This document shows, one piece after another, positions 1 through 6,405 of a stretch of DNA of 10,198 bases. Each line of letters begins with the position of its first letter. Position 1 is the first letter of the stretch. The translations under genes were made by a program, and so were the position numbers. The notes under the pieces were generated by a model. It was not told the origin of the DNA, made no database searches, and worked only from the letters and a program-made list of their open reading frames with translations. The DNA comes from Lentisphaeria bacterium (GTDB lineage: Bacteria > Verrucomicrobiota > Lentisphaeria > Victivallales > Victivallaceae), in NCBI GenBank assembly GCA_900768515.1, contig CAAGDG010000080.1:1-10198 (forward strand). Reading direction: 5' to 3'.

Positions 1-143
1 ATGCTGTTGCCGCATTTGATGGCGTTGGCTTTGGCGCGGGCCTGGTTCAGCGCCGGCAGCAGCATCGCGGCCAGAATGGCGATGATCGCGATCACCACCA
101 GAAGTTCAATCAGCGTGAAAAGCGTGGATTTTGTCTTTTTCAT
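1..143 (-). CDS. Prepilin-like protein with class III (type IV pilin) N-terminus, C-terminus off the window
   Basis: Only the first 47 codons are present; the gene runs off the left edge. It reads MKKTKSTLFTLIELLVVIAI, then more hydrophobic residues, then MLLPALNQARAKA. This is the prepilin cleavage/methylation signal: a short basic leader, a processing site before Phe9, Glu13 (mature position 5) and a hydrophobic helix that would anchor the protein in the inner membrane or pack into a pseudopilus core. The residue before the cut is Leu rather than the usual Gly. The start is supported by AGGAG about 7 bases upstream. Lentisphaerota genomes carry very many paralogs of this type, typically with a variable extracellular domain, next to sugar regulators and glycoside hydrolases (general knowledge of the group). 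The substrate or role of this copy cannot be judged without the rest of the gene. It lies 55 bp downstream of the LacI-type gene, same strand, behind a likely operator. Confidence 0.88.
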   Translation of the reverse strand, partial: MKKTKSTLFTLIELLVVIAIIAILAAMLLPALNQARAKANAIKCGNS

Positions 144-171
144 GGTTGTGTCTCCTGTCAAGTTCGAGCAT

Positions 172-183
172 TTATTCGTATAA
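172..183. promoter_or_regulatory. Candidate LacI-family operator upstream of the prepilin-like gene
   Basis: TTATTCGTATAA is an imperfect 12-bp palindrome (5 of 6 pairs) with a central CG, 28 bp before the prepilin start. It matches TTATACGTATAT at the lacI-type promoter in 10 of 12 positions. A central CpG flanked by A/T-rich arms is the usual form of LacI/GalR-family operators. The minus strand also reads TATACG here, so the site could overlap a weak -10. Binding by the adjacent regulator is inferred. Confidence 0.5.
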
Positions 184-198
184 CTCAAATGAAAAATT

Positions 199-1164
199 TT
201 AAGCGGACTCTCTCTCGACCAGCCGGCATGGAATCGAAACAAACCGGTTGTGCTTGGGATCCGCCATCACTGCGAGCAGTTCGGAGACCAGCGCATCGGC
301 GATCCGGTCGAGCGGCTGCTCCACCGTGGTCAGCGCCGGACTCAGGTAACGGCCGGTTTCGATGCTGTCGAACCCCGCAAGCGAAAGCTGTTCCGGAACC
401 CGGATTCCCGCCTCCGCCGCAGCGCGCAGCGCACCGATCGCCATCTCGTCGTTATGAGTGAAAACGCCGTCGATATCGGGGTGTTCCTTCAGCAGCTTCC
501 GCATGGCGGTGTAGCCGTTGCCCATGCTGTCGCTGACCGCGATGGTCAATTCCGGATCGTAGGCGATTCCCGCTTCCGCAAGGGCGTCGCGATACCCTTT
601 GACGCGCTGTTCCTCCGGGCGCAGCATCCCGATGAATGCAATCCGGGTGCGTTTTCGGCTGAGCAGAAACCTCGTCAGCTCCAGGCCGGCTCGATAGCGG
701 TCGGGAAGCACCTGGCTGACCCCTTCGAGCGGCGCTTCCCCTCCATAGAAGACCAGCGCGATTCCGCTTTCCCGCAGAGGACGGAGTTCTTTCTCCGCCG
801 AGCCGAGAGCCACCACTCCGGCCACCTGCAGCTGTCGCAGATACGCCGCGGTTGAGGAGAGTTCCTCCGGAGTGTCGGCGCGGGAGAGGTAGAGCAGGTA
901 GCCGTGCGGCTGCAGTTTGCGCTGCAGCTCCTGATAGAGTTCCGCGTAAAAACTGTTCACCAGAGAAGGAAAGACGATCCCGATCACGTTGCTGCGTCCC
1001 TGCCGCAACAGCTGACCGGCCAGATTCGGCAGATAGCCGGAGTCGTCCGCCAGCTTCCGGACGCTGTCTCGGAGCGTCTGTGAAATGCGGGCGGAACCTT
1101 TGAGCGCCATCGACACGGTCGCCTGCGAGACGTTCAATTTTCTGGCGATTTCCTTCTGCGTCAT
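199..1164 (-). CDS. LacI/GalR-family transcriptional regulator
   Basis: A 321-residue protein with the standard LacI-family layout and length. Residues 2-21 (TQKEIARKLNVSQATVSMAL) form the N-terminal helix-turn-helix, residues about 46-58 (PNLAGQLLRQGRSN) the hinge helix, and residues about 59-321 a periplasmic-binding-protein-like effector domain beginning NVIGIVFPSLVNSFYAEL. The end of this domain carries the family signature SLAGFDSIETGRYLSPALTT. A leucine of the hinge helix normally inserts at a central CpG, which fits the CG-centred palindromes at 1190-1199 and 172-183. It probably binds a sugar or sugar derivative and represses. The ligand cannot be read from the sequence. The start is the first ATG of the frame; the Shine-Dalgarno (GGA about 9 bases upstream) is weak. 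The gene sits head to head with the polysaccharide operon and precedes the prepilin-like gene on the same strand. Confidence 0.95.
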   Translation of the reverse strand: MTQKEIARKLNVSQATVSMALKGSARISQTLRDSVRKLADDSGYLPNLAGQLLRQGRSNVIGIVFPSLVNSFYAELYQELQRKLQPHGYLLYLSRADTPEELSSTAAYLRQLQVAGVVALGSAEKELRPLRESGIALVFYGGEAPLEGVSQVLPDRYRAGLELTRFLLSRKRTRIAFIGMLRPEEQRVKGYRDALAEAGIAYDPELTIAVSDSMGNGYTAMRKLLKEHPDIDGVFTHNDEMAIGALRAAAEAGIRVPEQLSLAGFDSIETGRYLSPALTTVEQPLDRIADALVSELLAVMADPKHNRFVSIPCRLVERESA

Positions 1165-1189
1165 TCTGCGGTTCCAACGGTTGTTTGTT

Positions 1190-1199
1190 TATACGTATA
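1190..1199. promoter_or_regulatory. Perfect palindromic operator at the lacI-type promoter
   Basis: TATACGTATA is a perfect 10-bp palindrome centred on CG. It lies just downstream of the -10 of the minus-strand promoter at 1201-1229, across the predicted transcription start (about 1194), 26 bp before the start codon. This position is typical of autorepression by a LacI-family protein. A sister site is found at 172-183. Confidence 0.65.
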
Positions 1200-1200
1200 T

Positions 1201-1229
1201 ATTATGGCCGAATGAATCGGTTTTGTCAA
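1201..1229 (-). promoter_or_regulatory. Sigma-70-type promoter of the LacI-family gene
   Basis: On the minus strand a perfect -35 TTGACA (1224-1229) is followed by a 17-bp spacer and CATAAT (1201-1206, five of six consensus bases). The DNA immediately upstream is rich in A/T runs (about 1230-1260) and could act as an UP-like element. It directs transcription into the repressor gene with a leader of about 30 bases. Confidence 0.75.
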
Positions 1230-1319
1230 TAGGAAAATCGTTTTTTTTCAAATTTTTCTCATTTGGGAAAGCCGCGCCGGGAATCTTGACGCCAAGTTGC
1301 GGAAAGTTCGCCGTTCGAC

Positions 1320-1348
1320 TTGCATTTTAAATTTTCCGAAGGTATAAT
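1320..1348 (+). promoter_or_regulatory. Probable promoter of the polysaccharide operon
   Basis: A perfect -10 TATAAT at 1343-1348 lies 17 bp downstream of a weak -35, TTGCAT (1320-1325). The -10 is part of a 10-bp palindrome, TATAATTATA (1343-1352). Transcription would start near 1355 and leave a structured leader of about 88 bases before the first gene. The weak -35 suggests low basal strength or a need for activation (inference). Confidence 0.6.
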
Positions 1349-1359
1349 TATAGAAAGTA

Positions 1360-1425
1360 CGCGGCCATCGGACCGCGGGACAGGGGGAACAGAAGTGCGC
1401 GGCGTTGGGGGAGGCCGCGATTTTT
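1360..1425 (+). promoter_or_regulatory. Structured leader with terminator-like hairpin (possible attenuator)
   Basis: Four short GC segments can pair in two exclusive ways. Segment 1 (1360-1364, CGCGG) pairs with segment 2 (1373-1377, CCGCG), and segment 3 (1398-1403, CGCGGC) pairs with segment 4 (1414-1419, GCCGCG), followed by ATTTTTC. Alternatively segment 2 pairs with segment 3, or 1360-1366 pairs with 1413-1419 over 7 bp. The 3:4 hairpin plus T run resembles a short intrinsic terminator before the first gene. Stems are only 5-7 bp in GC-rich DNA, so chance is possible. Confidence 0.3.
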
Positions 1426-1442
1426 CAGGGGGAAACAGGAAA

Positions 1443-3068
1443 ATGATTTCAGCGCGGAAGCCGGCCGGCGGCCTCCAATGGGAAACCATCCGGCCCGGAA
1501 TGCTGTTTGTCGCTGCGCTGCTGTTGACCGTTCTCCCGGTCCTGCTGACCGGCCAGCCGATGCGGGATGTCGCCGCCCGGTATGCGCCCATGGCCCGGGC
1601 GTTTGCAGAAGGGGATTGGGCGTTCGCCTTCCATCCCCGGATTCCGCCGCTGTTTCCGCTCTTCGCCGGAGTGCTCGCTTCGTTTGGACTGGAACCCTTT
1701 GGGGCTGCCAAACTGGTTGCGTCGCTCTGTTTCGCGTTGACGGTGTTTCCGCTTTATGCGCTTCTGAAACTGGTTTTCTCCCGGAGAATCGCGGCGATCG
1801 GCTGCTGTTTCTATCTTTTCTGCCCTTATCTGCTGCGGCTGGCGGGGGAGGGGCTGCGCGAGAATGCCAAGATGTTCGCACTGATCTGGGCGGTCTGGGC
1901 GGTGGTCGCGATCTGGCGGAGCCGTCGCGGAATTTTGCCTTATCTGGCGCTCGGGACGGCTTGTGCCTGGATGATCCTTGTCCGCGACGACAGCGTGCTT
2001 TTCGCCGGCTGTTTTCTGACCGCCGCCCTCTGCTTTGAAATTGCCGGGCGGCTGCGGCCCTGGCGTTCGATTGCGGCCGGCGGGTTGATGCTGCTGCTGA
2101 TTGCGCCGTACCTCTGCTACAACTGGCGGGTGATCGGGTATCCGGTGCCGGGAATCCGGTTTGCGATTCTCTGGGAAAAGGTTTTTCCGCCGAGACCGGC
2201 ATCTGCGACGGCACCGGTCGGGGGCTCTTCGGGTTCCGTGAACAAGTCTGTTCCCGCGGCGCGGCCGGACCCCGCGGCTTCCGCCGCGGTTTTTGCACAG
2301 GTGGAGGAGCCGCAGGAGAAAGGGCCGTTTTCGGAGTTTTTGACTTCGGTGGGGAAGGGAATCTATCTGCCGTTCGCGCTTCCGGCATTGTGGATGGTGT
2401 TCCTGCGGTTGCGCCGCGGGCGGTGGAGTTCGTCGGAGACGGTGCTGTTTTGCTGTTATCTCGGACACACGGTGCTGCTGATTGCGGAAATTCTGGTGTT
2501 TGACCGAAAATTGTATGTCTCCCGGCGTTATCTGCTGCCGGCCGCGCCACTGGCGTTCGGATGGACGGCCCTGGCCGCGGAGGAGCTCTACCGGCTGGCG
2601 GGGCGCCGGCTTTCGGAACGGAACCGGCTCCGGCTGCTGCGGATCGGAGCCGGCGTACTGGCCGTGGCGCTCTATCTGGATGCGCTCGGACCGCAGATCA
2701 AAGGGTACACCTCCCGCAAGCACCGCGCCCGGCGACTGGCGGTCGAGTGCTGGGCGCCGCGGATCCGGGAGGATTACCGCGGGCCGGAGCGATTTTCCGG
2801 AACGCGGCCGGATCCGCTTCGATACCGCAGCTTCCGCCGTCCACTGGTGGCCTGCGACGAGCTGCCGGCCCTGGGGTACCTCTCCGGCGGGGAGGGAATC
2901 TGGGGGCGGCCGGAGGCGCTCCGCAGGGCCGGTGTCGTCGCCGATTATCTCGTCTGTGAGACGGAGGAAGTTGACGCGGCTTCGGTTCGCGGATACGAAC
3001 TCTGGGAGGTTCGCGATTTCAGCGGTGTTTCTTATGCGCTCTATCGGCGCGGAGGAGGCCGGCAATGA
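1443..3068 (+). CDS. GT-C-fold membrane glycosyltransferase (GT39/ArnT/PMT-like)
   Basis: A polytopic membrane protein of 541 residues from this start. The first membrane segment (about 20-37) is followed by RDVAARYAPMARAFAEGDW and HPRIPPLFPLFAGVLA, the first extracytoplasmic loop of ArnT/PMT-like enzymes. That loop normally carries an acidic residue used in catalysis, and Asp42 is the candidate. Further hydrophobic segments lie near 89-112, 117-133, 143-157, 165-180, 184-200, 208-224, 306-322, 332-353, 360-380 and 400-413. SRRYLLPAAPLAF (about 360-372) fits the RY-x-LP element of this group. Such enzymes transfer a sugar from a polyprenyl-phosphate donor outside the inner membrane. Residues about 250-295 are a Pro/Ala/Ser-rich insert, and the last 120 residues are soluble. 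The start at 1443 has AGGA/GGGGGA upstream; an in-frame GTG at 1395 with its own purine-rich site would add 16 residues. The stop overlaps the next gene (ATGA), so translation is coupled. The exact substrate is unknown. Confidence 0.8.
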   Translation: MISARKPAGGLQWETIRPGMLFVAALLLTVLPVLLTGQPMRDVAARYAPMARAFAEGDWAFAFHPRIPPLFPLFAGVLASFGLEPFGAAKLVASLCFALTVFPLYALLKLVFSRRIAAIGCCFYLFCPYLLRLAGEGLRENAKMFALIWAVWAVVAIWRSRRGILPYLALGTACAWMILVRDDSVLFAGCFLTAALCFEIAGRLRPWRSIAAGGLMLLLIAPYLCYNWRVIGYPVPGIRFAILWEKVFPPRPASATAPVGGSSGSVNKSVPAARPDPAASAAVFAQVEEPQEKGPFSEFLTSVGKGIYLPFALPALWMVFLRLRRGRWSSSETVLFCCYLGHTVLLIAEILVFDRKLYVSRRYLLPAAPLAFGWTALAAEELYRLAGRRLSERNRLRLLRIGAGVLAVALYLDALGPQIKGYTSRKHRARRLAVECWAPRIREDYRGPERFSGTRPDPLRYRSFRRPLVACDELPALGYLSGGEGIWGRPEALRRAGVVADYLVCETEEVDAASVRGYELWEVRDFSGVSYALYRRGGGRQ

Positions 3069-4456
3069 GAAGTGCGCGGATCCGGGTCCTGATTCTGGCG
3101 CTGGCCGACGCTCTGGTGATGGCTGCCGTCTGGGCGCTGATTGCTCTGGTGAAATCCGGGTCGGTTTCACACTGGTGGGAGGTTCTGCCATTTCTGATCG
3201 TTTTTCTCATCTTCAACGGATTGATCAAACTCTACCACGGCAATGTTTTCTATCCCGGTATCGCATTGCCGCCGGTGGAGGAGTTGCGGCGTCTGGCCTT
3301 TTCCGTTTCGCTGATCTATCTGCTGCTCGTGACCTACCGGCTGGTGGAGCATGGCGCGCTGACCGCGGAGAGCTGGGCGGCCGTCTGCCTGGGCTGGTTT
3401 CTCAGTTGTCTGCTGGTGGTTCCGGGCCGGAGCCTGGCGCGCTGGATCATGAAGCGGTGCCGGGTCGGTCAGATTCCGGTGTTGATCGCCGGCGCCGGTT
3501 ATACCGGGTGTCTGCTGGAAAGGGAGCTGCGGCACGATGACTATCTCGGACTCCGGGTGGTTGGATTTTTCGATGATGATCCGGCCAAATTCGCGCCCGG
3601 GGATCGTCGCAGGGTTCTGGGACCGCTCCGGAAGGCGGTTCCCTTTTCGCGGGCGCACGGGATACGCTATCTGATCTGCTGCCTGCCGCCGCGCGCGCTC
3701 CAGAATGAGCTCGGAAATTACCTGCGCAACTTCATCCATGTCTGTCTGGTTCCCGACAACCGGGTCTTCCCGATCTCGTGGGCTTACCCGGCCAACCTCA
3801 ACGGAATCGCGGGGATGGAGATCCGTAATCAGCTCTTGCTGCGGGGGCCGCGGTTTTTCAAGAATCTGATGGAAACGCTGATCTCCCTGATCGGCGTGCT
3901 GCTGCTCTCGCCGCTGCTGCTGATTCTGGCAGTGCTGGTCAAGCTGTCGAGTCCCGGTCCGATTCTTTACAAGGCGCGGCGGATCGGATTCGGCGGAAAA
4001 ATAATCGAGGTGCTCAAATTCCGGACCATGTATCAGGATGCCGATCAGCAGCTCGAGCAGATTCTTCAGATCAACCCGGTTCTGGCGGAGGAGTGGAATG
4101 CGCGCTTCAAACTCAGCGAGGACCCCCGGGTGACCCGGCTGGGGAGGCTGCTGCGCCGGACCAGCCTCGATGAACTGCCGCAGCTTTTCAACGTGCTGCG
4201 CGGAGAGATGGCGATGATCGGTCCGCGGCCGATTGTGGAAGCGGAGAAGAAATATTACGGAGACAGTTTCGATCTGTTCATCCGGGTCAAGCCCGGCATC
4301 ACCGGCCTGTGGCAGGTTTCCGGCCGCAGCAACACCAGTTACGACAAACGGGTCAAACTCGACCTGTTCTACATTTTGAACTGGTCGTTCTGGCTTGATC
4401 TTCTGATTCTGCAGCGCACGGTTTTCGAAGTGTTGCTCGGGCGGGGAGCGAAGTAA
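3065..4456 (+). CDS. wbaP: Undecaprenyl-phosphate sugar phosphotransferase, WbaP-type (polyprenyl glycosylphosphotransferase)
   Basis: This enzyme starts polysaccharide repeat-unit synthesis by moving a sugar-1-phosphate (galactose-P in characterised WbaP) from its UDP donor to undecaprenyl phosphate at the inner face of the membrane. The 463-residue protein has the full WbaP layout. Membrane helices lie at about 6-30, 40-56, 76-92 and 105-120. A Rossmann-like domain follows, with VLIAGAGYTG (139-148) and VVGFFDDDP (165-173). A membrane-associated hydrophobic segment occupies about 268-294, and the catalytic PglC-like domain fills the C-terminus: YKARRIGFGGK, LKFRTMYQDAD (317-327), DPRVTRLGRLLRRTSLDELP with the Asp369-Glu370 dyad, IGPRPI (385-390) and KPGITGLWQVSGRS (409-422). 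It starts inside the stop of the preceding gene and ends 3 bp before the GT4 gene, so it is an operon member. The transferred sugar (Gal, Glc or other) cannot be told from sequence. Confidence 0.93.
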   Translation: MRSARIRVLILALADALVMAAVWALIALVKSGSVSHWWEVLPFLIVFLIFNGLIKLYHGNVFYPGIALPPVEELRRLAFSVSLIYLLLVTYRLVEHGALTAESWAAVCLGWFLSCLLVVPGRSLARWIMKRCRVGQIPVLIAGAGYTGCLLERELRHDDYLGLRVVGFFDDDPAKFAPGDRRRVLGPLRKAVPFSRAHGIRYLICCLPPRALQNELGNYLRNFIHVCLVPDNRVFPISWAYPANLNGIAGMEIRNQLLLRGPRFFKNLMETLISLIGVLLLSPLLLILAVLVKLSSPGPILYKARRIGFGGKIIEVLKFRTMYQDADQQLEQILQINPVLAEEWNARFKLSEDPRVTRLGRLLRRTSLDELPQLFNVLRGEMAMIGPRPIVEAEKKYYGDSFDLFIRVKPGITGLWQVSGRSNTSYDKRVKLDLFYILNWSFWLDLLILQRTVFEVLLGRGAK

Positions 4457-4459
4457 GCC

Positions 4460-5620
4460 ATGGCGGAAGCTCAGGCGCGTATCGCACTGCTGCACTACTG
4501 GCTGCTCGGAATGCGCGGCGGTGAAAAGGTGGTTGAAGAGCTTTGCACTCTTTTCCCCAACGCCGACATCTTCACGCACGTCTGCAATCCGGAACGGATT
4601 TCAGCGGCGATTTCCCGGCATCGGATTTTTGAAACGGGAATCTCCCGGCTGCCGGGGGCGCGGCGCAGCTGCCAGAAGTATCTGCCGCTGATGTTTGCCG
4701 CGTTGCGGAAGCTCGATCTCGGAAACTACGATCTGCTGATTTCGAGCGAATCCGGTCCGGCCAAAGGGATCCGCAAGCCGCCGGGGGTTCCCCACATCTG
4801 CTACTGCCACACCCCGATGCGTTACCTCTGGGATCTCTACGATGAGTATCGGCGTTCGGCCGGACCGGGGGCGCGGCTGGCGATGTGTCTCTTCCGGGAG
4901 CGCCTGCGGAGACTCGACCGCGCCTCCGCGGAGGCGGTGGACCATTTCATCGCCAACAGCCGATTTGTCGCGGAACGGATCTTCCGGATCTATCATCGGG
5001 ATGCCGAGGTGATTCATCCGCCGGTCGACACCGAGTTCTACTCCTCCGTCCGGCGTATTCCCGGTGAATACTATTTGTTCGCCGGACAGTTGATTCCCTA
5101 CAAGCACCCGGAACTGGCGGTCGAGGCCTGCCGCCGGCTGGGACGCCCGCTGGTCGTGGTCGGCGAGGGGCCGATGCGGCCGCAGCTGGAGGAGCTTGCC
5201 GCCGGCGGGAACGTGACCTTCGCGGGCCGGGTTTCGGATGAGGCGTTGCGCCGGTATTACGCCGGTGCGCGGGCGCTGCTTTTCCCGGGCTGCGAAGATT
5301 TCGGAATCGTTCCGGTGGAGGCGCAGGCGGCCGGGACTCCGGTGATCGCGCTGGGGCGCGGCGGCGCGCTGGAGACGGTGCGGGGAGGGGAGACAGGACT
5401 TTTCTTCCAGGAATCCACCGCGGACGCGCTGATCGGAGCGATGCTCCGTTTCGAGGCGGAGGGCGATTGGGACGAGGCGCTCTGCCGCGCCAATGCCGAA
5501 CAGTTTTCCCGGGCGGAGTTCCGCCGGAAGTTCCGCCAATTCGTGCGGGAGAAGACCGGGGTGGAGATCGCCGTTTCCGCCTCCGGTCTCAGCGGAGCAT
5601 CCGCTCCCGGGCGGAGGTGA
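4460..5620 (+). CDS. Glycosyltransferase family 4 (GT-B fold), WbaZ-like
   Basis: A 386-residue soluble GT-B enzyme that probably extends the lipid-linked glycan begun by the upstream WbaP-type enzyme in the cytoplasm. The N-terminal half carries LLHYWLLGMRGGEKVVEELC (10-29), the acceptor-side start common to GT4 proteins of the O-antigen mannosyltransferase type, and HICYCHTPMRYLWD (112-125). The donor-binding half has FAGQLIPYKHPELAVEA, LVVVGEGP and the E-x7-E motif in EDFGIVPVE (Glu279 and Glu287), then AQAAGTPVIALGRGGALETV. The family suggests a nucleotide-sugar donor such as GDP-mannose, but donor and acceptor are not proved. It starts 3 bp after the wbaP stop. The last roughly 20 residues (ASGLSGASAPGRR) look non-conserved, and their DNA overlaps the 3' end of the opposite-strand GDPD gene by 32 bp. 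Confidence 0.92.
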   Translation: MAEAQARIALLHYWLLGMRGGEKVVEELCTLFPNADIFTHVCNPERISAAISRHRIFETGISRLPGARRSCQKYLPLMFAALRKLDLGNYDLLISSESGPAKGIRKPPGVPHICYCHTPMRYLWDLYDEYRRSAGPGARLAMCLFRERLRRLDRASAEAVDHFIANSRFVAERIFRIYHRDAEVIHPPVDTEFYSSVRRIPGEYYLFAGQLIPYKHPELAVEACRRLGRPLVVVGEGPMRPQLEELAAGGNVTFAGRVSDEALRRYYAGARALLFPGCEDFGIVPVEAQAAGTPVIALGRGGALETVRGGETGLFFQESTADALIGAMLRFEAEGDWDEALCRANAEQFSRAEFRRKFRQFVREKTGVEIAVSASGLSGASAPGRR

Positions 5621-6371
5621 GCTGCTCGATCCGGTTGGTCATCACTCCGGCGGCGCCGGCGGCGGCGAGCCGTTCCATTTCCGCCGGATCGTCTGTGAAG
5701 TAAACATTGGAAAAGAGCCCAAGTTCGCGGCAGAGGCGGAAAGTTTCCGGCGTGCAGAACTCCCGGACCGGCTGGACGAACCGGCATCCGGCGTCCCGGC
5801 AGAACCGGAGCATTTCCGGCGTGGAACGCTCCTTCCATCCCGGGGTGATGCACAGCTCCATTTCGGAACCGATCTGCCGGATCTCCTCCGCGACGGCCGG
5901 CGTCACCGTCAGATAACCGCAGGATTCCATGCGCCAGACGCGGCAGAGGCGGCAGATCTCCGCGAGCGCCGCTCCCCGGGCGTAGACCTGGATGTTCATG
6001 CAGACCCGTCCCCGGAACCGGGCCAGCACCTCCTCGAAGGAGGGAATTTCCAGTCGGTCGAAGCAGGGGGTGTCCAGTCGGCGCCCGTGCCGGAAGCAGG
6101 AGAAGTTGAGCTTCCGCAGTTCCGCGAGGGAAAGGCGGTCCACCGCGCCGGAACCGTCGGAGGTGCGGTCGACAGTCGGATCGTGGAGCAGCACCGGGAC
6201 GTCGTCCGCGGTGGCGCGCAGATCGAATTCGATGAAGTCTGCTCCGACCTCCACCGCGCGTTCCAGCGCGGGAATCGTATTTTCGGGCAGTTCGAAGGAG
6301 GCGCCGCGATGGGCGGTCAGCGCGGGATGTGCTCCTGCCGGAATCTTTTCGAGTGAGGCGTTTTCTCTCAT
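5589..6371 (-). CDS. Glycerophosphodiester phosphodiesterase (GDPD) family protein with altered metal site
   Basis: A 260-residue TIM-barrel GDPD-family protein with no signal peptide from this start. Canonical members split glycerophosphodiesters into glycerol-3-phosphate and an alcohol. Visible motifs are TAHRGASFELPENT (19-32, catalytic His21 and metal ligand Glu30), FIEFDLRATAD (Glu48, Asp50) and VLLHDPTVDRTSDG (catalytic His63). The strand that usually reads like N-I-E-x-K reads MNIQVY (125-130), so the expected metal-binding Glu is Gln128 and the following Lys is Tyr130. The end, YFTDDPAEMERLAAAGAAGVMTNR, fits the family. The start was placed at 6371, just before the conserved domain. 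The frame stays open upstream into the htrA 3' end, and the GGAG about 13 bases upstream is distant, so the start is only probable. It lies 34 bp downstream of the htrA-like gene on the same strand and is probably co-transcribed. It may be an active variant or have a changed substrate. Confidence 0.87.
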   Translation of the reverse strand: MRENASLEKIPAGAHPALTAHRGASFELPENTIPALERAVEVGADFIEFDLRATADDVPVLLHDPTVDRTSDGSGAVDRLSLAELRKLNFSCFRHGRRLDTPCFDRLEIPSFEEVLARFRGRVCMNIQVYARGAALAEICRLCRVWRMESCGYLTVTPAVAEEIRQIGSEMELCITPGWKERSTPEMLRFCRDAGCRFVQPVREFCTPETFRLCRELGLFSNVYFTDDPAEMERLAAAGAAGVMTNRIEQLTSARERMLR

Positions 6372-6405
6372 GGCGGCAACTGTTCTCCGGGGATGACCTG
6401 GCTTC

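Noticed and set aside
1320..1442. TTG at 1320 or GTG at 1395 as the start of the membrane glycosyltransferase
   Set aside because: TTG at 1320 lies in the promoter -35. GTG at 1395 has a fair ribosome site but adds a Gly/Arg-rich segment with no family support; ATG at 1443 is simpler. GTG is kept as an alternative.
1449..3191. Very long open frame (580 codons) on the minus strand opposite the membrane glycosyltransferase
   Set aside because: Its translation is rich in Arg, Pro, Gln and Ser with no recognisable domain, while the plus strand gives clear membrane helices and GT-C motifs. It is a by-product of high GC at third positions.
3167..4579. Long minus-strand frame (470 codons) opposite wbaP
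   Set aside because: The composition is typical of an antisense shadow (many Arg, Gln, His, Pro), there is no ribosome site or domain, and the opposite strand carries a full WbaP protein.
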